64,000 nt of DNA, from positions 248,001 to 312,000 of the forward strand of contig NZ_PVMZ01000006.1 of NCBI RefSeq assembly GCF_003001815.1, read 5' to 3'. Made by a program: the position numbers and the translations under genes. This DNA is from Actinoplanes italicus (GTDB lineage: Bacteria; Actinomycetota; Actinomycetes; Mycobacteriales; Micromonosporaceae). Shown piece by piece: positions 25,097 to 34,140 of this stretch. Numbering within the stretch: position 1 is the stretch's first letter; each line of letters opens with the position of its first letter. Below the pieces are notes generated by a model, which was not told the origin of the DNA, searched no databases, and saw only the letters and a list, made by a program, of their open reading frames with translations.

Positions 25097-26296
25097 GCTC
25101 GCCGTCGCGGCCACCACGGGTGTCGTGTCGGCGGCCGGCAGGGTCACCGTGACCTCCAGACCACCACCCTCCTGGGCCACCGCGCTGACCGTGCCACCGT
25201 GCGCGTCGCAGACTGCCCGCACGATCGACAGACCCAGCCCCGAACCCCTCGATCCGGTACGTTCCCAGCCGCCGCGCCGGAACGGTTCGAACAGTCCCGG
25301 CACGTCGGCGGGCTCCACCTCGTAACCGGTGTTGCCGACGATCAGCCGGGCCCGGCCGCCGGACGACTCGGTGCGCAGCCAGAGCCGGCCCAGCAGGTGG
25401 TTGTAGCGGATCGCGTTCTCGATGAGGTTCCCGGCCAGCCGGTCCAGCAGGCTCGGGTCACCGACCACCGGAGCCGGGTCGAGTTCCGTGGTGACCTCCA
25501 GTTTCAGCCGCTCGGCTTCGACCTTCACCGCCGACAGCGCGTTCTGCACGCTGAGCGCCAGGTCGGCGGGCACCTTGCGGACCAGCCGCCGGCCGGACTG
25601 CGCTTCCGAGCGGGCCAGCACCAGCAGCGCGTCGACCAGCCCGTTCGCCCGTTCCGAGGCGTTGCGGACCACCTTGGCCATCCGCCGGTACTCGGCGACG
25701 TCGGCCTCGTCGTCGCTCAGTGTCACGTCGATCTCGGTGCGCATCACCGCGAGCGGGGTGCGCAGTTCGTGCGACGCGTTCGCGACGAACCGTTTCTGCG
25801 ACTCGAAGGCGGCCGCCAGCCGATCCAGCATCGCGTCGAAGGTCTGCGCCAGCTCGGCCACCTCACCGTCCGCGCCCGAGTACCGGATCCGCTGGTCCAG
25901 GGTCTCCTCGCCGAGCCGCTGCGCGGTCTGGGTGACGTCCCGCAACGGACGCAGGGCACGGCCGGTCACCACGTAGGCCAGGACGATGCCCACGATCACC
26001 ACCAGCCCCAGCGCGCCGAACCCTTGGAACAGCAGGTCGTCGGAGGCCTGCTCGACGACCTGACTCTGCCAGGCCGCCGCGTCGCGGACGTTGCCGTCGG
26101 CCAGGGTCACCGTCGTGCCCTCGCGCAGCGCCGGCACCGGCTGCACCGACTGGCTGATCAGCAGCCAGTCCAGCAGCACCAGCACCGTCCCGGCGCCGAC
26201 CAGCAGCAGTCCATTGAGCAGGGTGAGCCGCAGCCGCAGGGTCGGTGGCACGTGCAGCCGCAGGCCGCGGCTGCGGAGCCCCGGATAGACGGTCAC
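25079..26296 (-). CDS. Two-component sensor histidine kinase
   Basis: A 405-residue EnvZ/PhoR-like kinase. Two membrane helices (about 25-48 and 93-113) enclose a short outer domain (VPALREGTTVTLADGNVRD), then HAMP (TGRALRPLRDVTQTAQRLGE), the phospho-acceptor His in FVANASHELRTPLAV, the N box NLIENAIRYNHL and G boxes GSRGSGLGLSIVRAVCDAHG. The GTG start overlaps the regulator stop (GTGA). The ligand is unknown. Confidence 0.93.
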   Translation of the reverse strand: MTVYPGLRSRGLRLHVPPTLRLRLTLLNGLLLVGAGTVLVLLDWLLISQSVQPVPALREGTTVTLADGNVRDAAAWQSQVVEQASDDLLFQGFGALGLVVIVGIVLAYVVTGRALRPLRDVTQTAQRLGEETLDQRIRYSGADGEVAELAQTFDAMLDRLAAAFESQKRFVANASHELRTPLAVMRTEIDVTLSDDEADVAEYRRMAKVVRNASERANGLVDALLVLARSEAQSGRRLVRKVPADLALSVQNALSAVKVEAERLKLEVTTELDPAPVVGDPSLLDRLAGNLIENAIRYNHLLGRLWLRTESSGGRARLIVGNTGYEVEPADVPGLFEPFRRGGWERTGSRGSGLGLSIVRAVCDAHGGTVSAVAQEGGGLEVTVTLPAADTTPVVAATASVPRTR

Positions 26297-26967
26297 GAGG
26301 CCACGACCGGCTCCGGAACCCGGTAACCGGCGCCCACCACGGTCTCGATCAACGGCGGTTCCCCGATCTTCTTGCGCAGCGTGTTGATGGTGACCCGCAC
26401 GGTCGTGGTGAACGGGTCGGTGTTCGCGTCCCAGACCCGTTCCAGCAGCTCCTCGCTGGAGACCACCCCGCCCTTGGCCTTGAGCAGCTCCTCCAGGACG
26501 CAGAACTCCTTGTTGGTGAGGTCGAGCGTGGCCCCGCCCCGGGTCACCACCCGGCGGGACTGGTCGAGAACCAGGTTGCCGACAGTGAGCACCGGAGGCG
26601 CGACAGGCGTGGCCCGCCGGCCCAGCGCCTGCACGCGGGCCACCAGCTCCTTGAAGTCGAACGGCTTGGCCAGGTAGTCGTCGGCGCCCAGCTCCAGGCC
26701 CTCGACCTTGTCCTCGACCGAGGAACTGGCGGTCAGCATGAGGACCCGGGTGAGCGCGCCCGACTCGACCAGGGCCGCGCAGATGTCGTCACCGTGCATG
26801 CCGGGCAGGTCACGGTCGAGCACGACCACGTCGTACCGGGTCACGTACGCCATCTCGTGCCCCTGGAGGCCGTCGTAGGCGACGTCCACCGCCATACCCT
26901 TGCGACGCAGGCCACGCGCGATCGCGTCGGCCATGTCCCGCTCGTCTTCCACCACCAGCACACGCAC
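26293..26967 (-). CDS. OmpR-family response regulator
   Basis: A 224-residue regulator with a receiver domain (MRVLVVEDERDMADAIARGL; phospho-acceptor Asp51 in VVVLDRDLPGMHG; switch T in VLMLTAS; Lys in YLAKPFDF) and an OmpR-type winged helix (VVTRGGATLDLTNKEFCVLE, TVRVTINTLRKKIGEPPLIE). It lies just upstream of, and overlaps, its kinase gene, and downstream of the PQQ-protein genes on the same strand. Target genes are not known. Confidence 0.94.
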   Translation of the reverse strand: MRVLVVEDERDMADAIARGLRRKGMAVDVAYDGLQGHEMAYVTRYDVVVLDRDLPGMHGDDICAALVESGALTRVLMLTASSSVEDKVEGLELGADDYLAKPFDFKELVARVQALGRRATPVAPPVLTVGNLVLDQSRRVVTRGGATLDLTNKEFCVLEELLKAKGGVVSSEELLERVWDANTDPFTTTVRVTINTLRKKIGEPPLIETVVGAGYRVPEPVVAS

Positions 26968-27029
26968 CGCTGACCTCCGCCGTCCGTCCGGGCCGTAGGT
27001 GCAGGTTACCGACCGGGAACCACGTGGCG

Positions 27030-28337
27030 TCAGAGCCGCCAGACGGCGATCGACGAATCGAGCCGCCGGCAGACCAGGACGGCCGTGTTGAACTGGCAGC
27101 CGCCGGCGATCCGCTCCGCCCGGCCGAGCAGGCGCACCTTCCCGTCACCCAGGTCGAGGACCCCGTACGCGAGCTGGTAGCCGGGCTGATTGAGGCGATA
27201 GACCCAGGCCGTGCCGGGGGCCGGACCCGGGCCTCCGCTGACCCAGCCGGGGATCCGCGTGACGACCGTCCCGCTCCTCGGGTCGAGCAGAGCCAGCGCG
27301 GGCTCGGCCTGGCTGGACTGGGAGACGACGACGTGCCCGTCGATGACCTCGCCGGCGTCGTACCCGTCGGCACGCCAGAGCAGGCGCCCGGTGGCCGGGT
27401 CGACCGCGCTGAAGCCGCCACCGCCGTACGTGGCGATGCAGATCGTCGGCCGGCAGTCCTGCGGGAAGCCGTCCTCGGGCATCACCGGTCCGGGGCGCCG
27501 CCATTTCTCGGCGAGCGTCTCCTGGTCGTAGGCGGTCGTCTCCTCGGTTCCCCGCCCGACCAGCACCAGACCGCCGGCCGCCCAGATCGCCGTGTCGTCC
27601 CGGAGCGGGCCGGCCGGCCGGGTGGTCGCGGTGACCACACCGGTTCGGGCGCTGCGTACCTCCAGCCTCCCGTCGGCGCGCAGCGCGTAGATCCGCTCCG
27701 GGAATCCCGACCAGAACGACTCGACCGGCATCGTGACCTGCAGTACCTCGGACGGCTCCATCGACCAGAGGACGGCGCCGGTCCGCGGATCCATCCCGCG
27801 CCAGACCGGCTGGTTCGCCCCCGGTCCCTCATAGGCCAGCAGCACGCTGCGGTCCGGTGCGATGCCGTACAGGTCCACCGGGCGGGTCCAGACAGGCGTC
27901 TCGTCGTCGGGCCGCATCACCGACGTGCCCGGGTCGCCGTTCTGCACGTCGCTGAAGCCGACCATCAGCAGGCCGTCGCCGACGTCGGCGATCCGCTGGA
28001 TGTCGCCGGTCACCTCGACCCGATAGGTGTCGAGCAGCTCCATCCCGGGCAGGTCGTAGGCCCTGATGGTGTGATGGCGGACCACGGTGCCGACGGGGTC
28101 GGCCTGTTCGACCACGTAGAGCCGGTTCTCGTCGAGCCGGATCCCGTCGCCCAGCGTCAGCGGCAGGACAAAGGGTGCGGGCGGCGGCTGCGGCGGCGGG
28201 CCACCTCCGCCGAGCATCACGACCAGCAGGAGGGTCAAGGGCCCGAGAATCCAGCGGTACGGCACAGGCGCGCGCGGCAGTGCGGTCCCGGACTCACCGG
28301 ACGGCACCTCGCCGAGGTCGATCTGGACGTCCCGCAC
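27030..28337 (-). CDS. Membrane-anchored PQQ-type beta-propeller protein (copy 1)
   Basis: A 435-residue protein with a short cytosolic N-terminus (VQIDLGEVPSGES), one membrane helix (about 30-50: RWILGPLTLLLVVMLGG) and an outer beta-propeller of PQQ/YVTN-like repeats, seen as the recurring DPRTGAVLW, DPATGRLLW and DPRSGTVV turns. There is no catalytic cofactor site I can identify; it probably acts as a scaffold or sensor. I chose the GTG at 28337, ten bases after the preceding stop and matching the paralogs' N-termini, over the ATG-like start at 28385, which overlaps the neighbour by 38 bases. Confidence 0.82.
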   Translation of the reverse strand: MRDVQIDLGEVPSGESGTALPRAPVPYRWILGPLTLLLVVMLGGGGPPPQPPPAPFVLPLTLGDGIRLDENRLYVVEQADPVGTVVRHHTIRAYDLPGMELLDTYRVEVTGDIQRIADVGDGLLMVGFSDVQNGDPGTSVMRPDDETPVWTRPVDLYGIAPDRSVLLAYEGPGANQPVWRGMDPRTGAVLWSMEPSEVLQVTMPVESFWSGFPERIYALRADGRLEVRSARTGVVTATTRPAGPLRDDTAIWAAGGLVLVGRGTEETTAYDQETLAEKWRRPGPVMPEDGFPQDCRPTICIATYGGGGFSAVDPATGRLLWRADGYDAGEVIDGHVVVSQSSQAEPALALLDPRSGTVVTRIPGWVSGGPGPAPGTAWVYRLNQPGYQLAYGVLDLGDGKVRLLGRAERIAGGCQFNTAVLVCRRLDSSIAVWRL

Positions 28338-28347
28338 GATGCGATGC

Positions 28348-29706
28348 TCAGACCCGGTAGGCCCAGACGCGCAGCCCTCGGACATCCCGACAGACTACGT
28401 AGCGATCGTCGCCCCCGCAGTCCCCGCCACTGCCGCCGGCCACCCCGAGAACCCGTACCTCGGGCCGCCCCGGCAGCACCGCCCCGAAGGCCGGCCCGCC
28501 GCTCGCGTCGTCGCGCCGGAGCAGCAGCACCCGGGAGGCGAAACCCTCCACCTCGCCGGTCCAGCCGGACAGCGACAGCAGCGGCCGTCCGGTGGCCGGA
28601 TCCACCAGCGCCGACGGGGTGCCCGACGACGGCTCACGCATCACCACCCAGCCGGACCGCACCGCCAGGTCCACCTCGGAGGGCGCCGACCAGGCCGCCC
28701 GCCCGGTACGCCGGTCCAGCACCCGCACCTCGCCGCGTTCGGCGGCACAGAGCAGCCCGGCACAGTCCGCCGAGTCCAGCCCGGGGTCGAGGTCGCGGAT
28801 CCAGAGACGCTCCAGGGTCCGGGTGTCGTAGCCGGCCTGCCGCCCGGCCTCCGGATAGCCGATCAGGGCCACGTCGTCCAGCACGTCGCTGGTGCCCGGC
28901 CCGTAACCGTCCTCCCGCGGCAGCGTGGTCTCCCGCAGCACCGCGCCGGTGCGGGCGTCGTGCAGGCTCAGCGCATCGGAGGCGGTGATCAGGACGGCGG
29001 GGCGGTCGTCACCTCCACCGGTCGCCTCGGCGGTCACCGAGCCGCCCGGCGCGGCGCTCCACAGCACCGCGCCGGTGGCCAGGTCGAGACCGCGTACCTC
29101 GGTCCGGATCGGCGGCTCCACGTGCGGCTGCCCGTCGGCCGAGAAGTAGAGCATTCCCGGATCGCCGGACTCCTGGTCGTACAGCGTGCCGGGCCGGAAG
29201 ATCCGCTCGGTGACGATCGCCGTGCCGCCGGCCACCGGGGTGATCCGTGCCGGGGTGGTCCACCGGATCCGGCCGGTCGCCGGGTCGAGGATCGTGCTGG
29301 ACAGACCCGCGCTGAGCAGCAGCAGATCGTCGATCCGCTCCACCCGGACCACCCCGAAGACGCCGTTCACCGGGTCGAAGGAGGCGCTGATCGGCACCTC
29401 GGCGCTCCACAGCCGGTGCGGCGACGGCTGCAGTCCCCACGCCGTCAGGAGCCGGTTCCGGCCGGCCGAGACGACCGTGAACACCCGGCCGCCGGCCATC
29501 TGGATGCTCGCCTCGGCGCCGGCCTCGGCCGGGATGAGCCCGAGCTCGCGCCAGAAGGTGCCACCGGTCGGCGCGGCACCGCCGAGGGTCAGCAGCAACG
29601 CGACGACCAGGGCCAGGCCGGCATGGCGGTAACGCCACGGGGGCGGTGGGCTGCGTTCGGCGGGCCGATCGGGCAGGGCGTCCAGATCCAGATCGATCAG
29701 CGCCAC
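28348..29706 (-). CDS. Membrane-anchored PQQ-type beta-propeller protein (copy 2)
   Basis: A 452-residue paralog of its neighbours. MALIDLDLDALPDRPAE, a membrane helix (about 30-48: GLALVVALLLTLGG), then a propeller with DPATGRIRWTTPARI, DLATGAVLWSAAP and DRRTGRAAWSAP turns. The GTG at 29706 has aaagg seven bases upstream and leaves 19 bases after the preceding gene; a longer start at 29769 would overlap that gene. Function unknown. Confidence 0.83.
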   Translation of the reverse strand: MALIDLDLDALPDRPAERSPPPPWRYRHAGLALVVALLLTLGGAAPTGGTFWRELGLIPAEAGAEASIQMAGGRVFTVVSAGRNRLLTAWGLQPSPHRLWSAEVPISASFDPVNGVFGVVRVERIDDLLLLSAGLSSTILDPATGRIRWTTPARITPVAGGTAIVTERIFRPGTLYDQESGDPGMLYFSADGQPHVEPPIRTEVRGLDLATGAVLWSAAPGGSVTAEATGGGDDRPAVLITASDALSLHDARTGAVLRETTLPREDGYGPGTSDVLDDVALIGYPEAGRQAGYDTRTLERLWIRDLDPGLDSADCAGLLCAAERGEVRVLDRRTGRAAWSAPSEVDLAVRSGWVVMREPSSGTPSALVDPATGRPLLSLSGWTGEVEGFASRVLLLRRDDASGGPAFGAVLPGRPEVRVLGVAGGSGGDCGGDDRYVVCRDVRGLRVWAYRV

Positions 29707-29725
29707 GCCACACCTTTCCCGAGGA

Positions 29726-31042
29726 TCACGCCGCCTCGGTCCGGTAGGACCAGACGACCAGTTCGCCATACATCGACCGGCAGATCAGCCGGCCGTGCGC
29801 GGACTGGCACTCACCGGTGCCGGTGGGCAGCTCGCCGAGCAGGCGCGGCCGGGACAGACGGGGCGACGCGACGGCGACCATCGTACGCCGGTCCGGGCCA
29901 CCGTCCCTGGCGACGAGAACCTCCCCGCCGGCGGTGATGCCACCGAGCGGCTGCCAGCCGGTCAGGTCGACGATCACCCCGCCGGACGCCGGATCGGTCA
30001 GCGCCGTCGGCGCGTCCGGCCCGTCCGCGTAGGAGATCAGCCGGCCGCCGATCGTCTCCACCGACCGCCAGCCAGGACGGTGCCAGCGCGCGTCACCGGT
30101 CGCCGGATCGATGGCCCGCACCCCGTCCAGCCCGATCAGGCAGGCCAGCGGGCCGCACGGCTGAATCTCCCGGGTGTTGCCGGCCGGCGCCGTCCACAAC
30201 GGCCGCAGCGTGAACGGGTCGTACGCCGACACCTCTATCCCGGACGGGCCGGGGTGCCGCAGGAGCAGGGCCTCCCCCACCAGCAGCGGGTTCTCGGTGT
30301 CGTAGTTGGCCGCCGGCACCCTGCGCTCGGCCAGGACCGCGCCGGTACGTCCGTCGTGCAGCAGGGCCGTCTGGTCGTCGCGCACCATCAGCATGCGGGC
30401 GGGGCCGCCGTCCGGGCCGGGCATGCTGAGCAGCACGGCCGTCGACGGCACGTCGACCCGCCAGCGGGACAGCCCGGCGTCCGGGTCCAGGGCCTCGACG
30501 ATGCGCTCCACCCGGCGGCCGGTGCCGGTCGACTGGCTGCGCACCCCCTCGACCGAGAACATCAGGCCGGTGCCGTCGAAACTCACCACGCTGCGCTGGT
30601 TGTGCCAGCGCTCGGCGCCGGTCCGCAGGGACAGCGCGGTCGTGCCGGGCTCGATGCTGCCGGCACCCCACGGTCGCAGCAAAAGCAGCCCGTCACCGGC
30701 CCGCAGCCGGTAGGTGGGCACCTGCTGGACGACCCGCCACTGCCGCTCCCCGGTCTCGAGGTCGTACGCGGACAGCCGGCCGGCCGACTGGACCACCAGC
30801 TGACCGGTCCCGGTGACCAGATAGGGGTCACCGGAGCCGATCTCCACCCGGATCAGCTCCGCCATCAGGGGCGGGGGCGGCGCGCCCGAGGCGACGGTGG
30901 TGAAGAGCAGAAGCAGCACGACGACGGCCGGGGCGAACCAGGGCGGCGCCCAGTTTCGCTCCGGCCGGTCGTACGCCGAAGGCTCACCCCGGCTCGTGCC
31001 CAGGTCGATGACGACTGGACCGGCGGCGGTGTCCGCTCTCAT
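29726..31042 (-). CDS. Membrane-anchored PQQ-type beta-propeller protein (copy 3)
   Basis: A 438-residue protein and the first gene of the three-paralog run. N-terminus MRADTAAGPVVIDLGTSRGE, membrane helix at about 34-53 (APAVVVLLLLFTTVASG), then the propeller (DLETGERQWRVVQQ, DPATGDARWHRPGW, DPASGGVIVDLTGW). The three share the order short acidic N-terminus, helix, propeller, which indicates tandem duplication. It is 41 bases downstream of dxs on the same strand, but a separate promoter is possible. Confidence 0.83.
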   Translation of the reverse strand: MRADTAAGPVVIDLGTSRGEPSAYDRPERNWAPPWFAPAVVVLLLLFTTVASGAPPPPLMAELIRVEIGSGDPYLVTGTGQLVVQSAGRLSAYDLETGERQWRVVQQVPTYRLRAGDGLLLLRPWGAGSIEPGTTALSLRTGAERWHNQRSVVSFDGTGLMFSVEGVRSQSTGTGRRVERIVEALDPDAGLSRWRVDVPSTAVLLSMPGPDGGPARMLMVRDDQTALLHDGRTGAVLAERRVPAANYDTENPLLVGEALLLRHPGPSGIEVSAYDPFTLRPLWTAPAGNTREIQPCGPLACLIGLDGVRAIDPATGDARWHRPGWRSVETIGGRLISYADGPDAPTALTDPASGGVIVDLTGWQPLGGITAGGEVLVARDGGPDRRTMVAVASPRLSRPRLLGELPTGTGECQSAHGRLICRSMYGELVVWSYRTEAA

Positions 31043-31083
31043 CCGACAACGGTAACGTTGCCGTAACGATCCTGCCCAGTGAC

Positions 31084-32994
31084 TCAGACCCGGATGTCAG
31101 GCTCCGCGAGACGCGACACCCACTCGGTCGTCTCCCGGGCCACGTCCTGGGACGTCAGACCGAGCGAGGCCAGGATCTCGGCGCGGGTCCCGTGCGGGTG
31201 GAAGCCGACCGGCACGCCGAAGTCGCGCAGCGGGGTGGCCACCCCGGCGTCGCGCAGCGCGCTCGCCACCGCGTCACCGACACCACCCGCACGCACGCCG
31301 TCCTCCAGCGTCACCACGGCCCGGTGCTGGGCGGCCAGACCGGTCAGCTCGATCGGCACGGGACGCACCCAGCGCGGGTCGACGACCGTCACGCCGTAAC
31401 CCTGCTCGGCGATCCGCTCCGCCGCGTCGAGCGCCAGCCCGACGAACGAGCCCACCGCCACGAACAGGATGTCCTGACGTGAGTCCTCACGGAGCACGTC
31501 GACCTGGCCCACCCTGCGGATCGCCGGGGTGTCGGCCGCGACCGAGCCGGTCGGGAACCGCAGGATCGTCGGCCCGTCCTCGACGGCGACCGCCTCACGC
31601 AGCTCCTCCCGCAGCGTCGCGGCGTCCCGCGGAGCGGCGATCCGCAGCCCCGGGACCACGCCGAACACGCTCATGTCCCACATGCCGTAGTGGCTCGGCC
31701 CGTCCGGACCGGTGATGCCGGCCCGGTCCAGCACGAAGGTGACCGGCAGCTCGTGCATCGCCACGTCCAGCAGGACCTGGTCGAACGCCCGGTTCAGGAA
31801 GGTCGCGTAGACCGCCACGACCGGGTGCAGCCCGCCCATGGCCAGGCCGGCCGCGGAGGTCGCCGCGTGCTGCTCGGCGATGCCCACGTCATACGTCCGC
31901 TCGGGGTACTTCTCGGCCAGCGCGGCGATGCCGGTCGGCTCGGCCATCGCGGCGGTGATGCCGACGATGTCCGGCCGCTCGTCGGCGATCCGGACCAGCT
32001 CGTCGGAGAAGACCTTGGTCCACTTCAGCGACGGCTTGGCGGTCAGCGCGCCGGTCTGCGGGTCGAACGCGCCCGGACCGTGCAGGCAGTCCGCCTCGTC
32101 CTGCTCGGCGGGGCGGTAGCCGTAGCCCTTGCGGGTGACCGCGTGCACGATGACCGGGGCGTTGAAGCCCTTGGCCCGCCGCAGCGCCGACTCCATGGCC
32201 TGCTGGTCGTGGCCGTCGACCGGGCCGATGTACTTCAGGCCGAGGTCCTCGAACATCGGCTGCGGGCTGATCGCGTCCTTGATGCCACGCTTGACCGCGT
32301 GCAGCACCTCGAACACCGGCTTGCCCACCACCGGTGTCTGCCCCAGCGCGTCCTTGACCAGGTCGAGCACCTTCTCGTAACCCGGGTTGAGGCGCAGCGT
32401 GGAGAGGTGGTCGGCGAGGCCGCCGATGGTCGGCGCATACGACCGGCCGTTGTCGTTGACCACGATGACCAGCCGGTTGCGTGTCGCCGCGATGTTGTTG
32501 AGCGCCTCCCAGCACATGCCGCCGGTCAGCGCGCCGTCACCGACGACCGCGACCACGTGACGGTCCTCACCGCGGAGGGTGAACGCCTTGGCCAGACCGT
32601 CCGCGTAGGACAGTGCCGTGGAGGCGTGCGAGTTCTCGATCAGGTCGTGCTCACTCTCGGCCCGGCTCGGGTAGCCGGTGAGGCCGCCCCGCTGGCGGAG
32701 CAGGTCGAAGCCGTCCTGCCGGCCGGTCACGATCTTGTGCACATAGGCCTGATGGCCGGTGTCGAAAAGGATCTTGTCGCGTGGGGAGTCGAAGACCCGG
32801 TGCAGCGCCAGGGTCGTCTCGACCACGCCCAGGTTCGGACCCAGGTGGCCGCCGGTGCGGGAGACCTTGGCCACCAGGAAGTCACGAATCTCGGCCGCGA
32901 GCAGGGTCAACTGCTCCGCGGTCAGTCGCTTGAGATCACCGGGTTCGGTGATGCTGCTCAGCAGGCCGGCCGGGGTCGAGGGGGAGTCACTCAT
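31084..32994 (-). CDS. dxs: 1-deoxy-D-xylulose-5-phosphate synthase
   Basis: A 636-residue thiamine-diphosphate enzyme condensing pyruvate and glyceraldehyde 3-phosphate, first step of the MEP isoprenoid pathway. Seen: [34 protein letters not shown] (ThDP/metal site), [20 protein letters not shown], the transketolase pyrimidine domain [20 protein letters not shown] and the C-terminal [20 protein letters not shown]. The ATG at 32994 gives standard length; no clear ribosome site. Divergent from folD and its riboswitch. Confidence 0.96.
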   Translation of the reverse strand: MSDSPSTPAGLLSSITEPGDLKRLTAEQLTLLAAEIRDFLVAKVSRTGGHLGPNLGVVETTLALHRVFDSPRDKILFDTGHQAYVHKIVTGRQDGFDLLRQRGGLTGYPSRAESEHDLIENSHASTALSYADGLAKAFTLRGEDRHVVAVVGDGALTGGMCWEALNNIAATRNRLVIVVNDNGRSYAPTIGGLADHLSTLRLNPGYEKVLDLVKDALGQTPVVGKPVFEVLHAVKRGIKDAISPQPMFEDLGLKYIGPVDGHDQQAMESALRRAKGFNAPVIVHAVTRKGYGYRPAEQDEADCLHGPGAFDPQTGALTAKPSLKWTKVFSDELVRIADERPDIVGITAAMAEPTGIAALAEKYPERTYDVGIAEQHAATSAAGLAMGGLHPVVAVYATFLNRAFDQVLLDVAMHELPVTFVLDRAGITGPDGPSHYGMWDMSVFGVVPGLRIAAPRDAATLREELREAVAVEDGPTILRFPTGSVAADTPAIRRVGQVDVLREDSRQDILFVAVGSFVGLALDAAERIAEQGYGVTVVDPRWVRPVPIELTGLAAQHRAVVTLEDGVRAGGVGDAVASALRDAGVATPLRDFGVPVGFHPHGTRAEILASLGLTSQDVARETTEWVSRLAEPDIRV

Positions 32995-33145
32995 GAGGGG
33001 AGAGTCTATCCGTGCCGCGCTTGATGGCGACTTGAGCGAACGGACCGTCACCATTCCTCCACACAATTGGTACATCCCCCATCCGGCGTACCGGAGACCC
33101 CCGCCTGGTCGATGGAACGGGCCGTCCGGCATCCTGGAGAGCACG

Positions 33146-33220
33146 CAGCGACTGGCGGCACAGGGATGGTCGAACCATCGGGGAGCTAGTCACGAGGAGT
33201 CGACCGCCTGGGCTCCCGCC
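33146..33220 (+). ncRNA. ZTP riboswitch (pfl motif) upstream of folD
   Basis: The leader of folD carries the conserved core of the pfl/ZTP RNA: gcgactggcgg at 33148-33158, a small hairpin gatggt/accatc next to ggggagc (33173-33186), and ccgcctgggc at 33204-33213. GGCGG at 33154-33158 can pair with CCGCC at 33204-33208, the known pseudoknot. The class senses the folate-stress alarmone ZTP/ZMP and raises one-carbon genes. The ribosome site gaggag (33222-33227) follows at once, and ctcc just upstream of it could mask it, so translational control is likely. Motif match is by eye; exact ends are approximate. Confidence 0.85.
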
Positions 33221-33233
33221 TGAGGAGATACGC

Positions 33234-34094
33234 ATGTCCACTGCTCGTCTTCTTCCTGGCGCCCCGGTCGCCGAGTCCGTCCTCAACGACGTCCGCGAAC
33301 GTGTCGCACGTCTCAAGGAACGCGGCGTCCAGCCCAGCCTCGCCACCATCCTGGTCGGTGACGACGACGCCAGCGCCGGCTACATCCGGATCAAGCAGAA
33401 GCAGGCCGCCGAGCTCGGCTTCGAGTCCCCGCACGAGCACCTGAGCGGCGACGTGACCCAGGCCGACCTGCTCAAGGTGATCGCCGGCTACAACGACGAC
33501 AAGAACGTGCACGGCGTCCTCATCCAGTACCCGATCCCCGGCCACCTCGACTACGACGCCGCGCTGCAGACGCTCGACCCCGACAAGGACGTCGACGGCA
33601 TGCACCCGCTCAACATGGGCCGCCTCGCCGTCGGCCTGCCCGGCCCGCTGCCCTGCACCCCGGCCGGCATCGAGGCGCTGCTCGCCTTCCATGGCGTGGA
33701 GGTCTCCGGCCGTGAGGTCGTCATCCTCGGCCGCGGCGCCACCCTCGGCCGTCCGCTGGCCATGCTGCTGGCGCAGAAGCGGCCCACCGCCAACGCCGCC
33801 GTCACCGTGGTGCACACGGGGGTCAAGGACTGGCCGCGGTACGCCCAGCGCGCCGACATCCTGATCGCCGCCGTGGGCGTCCCCGGCATCGTCAAGCCCG
33901 AGCACGTCAAGCCCGGTTCCGTGGTGATCGGCGCCGGTGTCCGCTACGAGGGCCGCCGCCTGCTGCCGGACGTCGAGGAATCCTGCGCCGAGGTGGCCGG
34001 AGCCATCACCCCCCGCGTCGGCGGTGTGGGCCCCACCACGGTCGCCATGCTGTTCCGCAATGCGGTGGCCGCTGCCGAGCGGGCCAACCCCTGA
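33234..34094 (+). CDS. folD: Methylenetetrahydrofolate dehydrogenase / cyclohydrolase FolD
   Basis: A 286-residue bifunctional enzyme interconverting 5,10-methylene-, methenyl- and 10-formyl-tetrahydrofolate with NADP. Tyr50 and Lys54 in AGYIRIKQKQAAELGFE form the catalytic YxxxK; GVLIQYPIPGHLDY, PDKDVDGMHPLNMGRLA, PCTPAGIEALL and the NADP loop VVILGRGATLGRPLAMLL follow, ending GGVGPTTVAMLFRNAV. The start is set by gaggag six bases upstream. It is controlled by the ZTP riboswitch in its leader, tying one-carbon flux to purine-precursor stress. Confidence 0.96.
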   Translation: MSTARLLPGAPVAESVLNDVRERVARLKERGVQPSLATILVGDDDASAGYIRIKQKQAAELGFESPHEHLSGDVTQADLLKVIAGYNDDKNVHGVLIQYPIPGHLDYDAALQTLDPDKDVDGMHPLNMGRLAVGLPGPLPCTPAGIEALLAFHGVEVSGREVVILGRGATLGRPLAMLLAQKRPTANAAVTVVHTGVKDWPRYAQRADILIAAVGVPGIVKPEHVKPGSVVIGAGVRYEGRRLLPDVEESCAEVAGAITPRVGGVGPTTVAMLFRNAVAAAERANP

Positions 34095-34109
34095 CCGAGA
34101 CCGGCCGCC

Positions 34110-34135
34110 GGTGCGGGGACCATGGTCCCCGCACC
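34110..34135. terminator. Bidirectional terminator after folD
   Basis: A 26-base perfect palindrome, arms ggtgcggggacca and its complement, lies between the convergent folD and Old Yellow Enzyme stops. It can fold on both transcripts. Confidence 0.7.
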
Positions 34136-34140
34136 CGGGC

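Noticed and set aside
27024..28988. Long plus-strand frame opposite the PQQ-type genes
   Set aside because: Arg/Pro-rich shadow translation; the minus-strand frames have paralogs, a membrane helix and propeller repeats.
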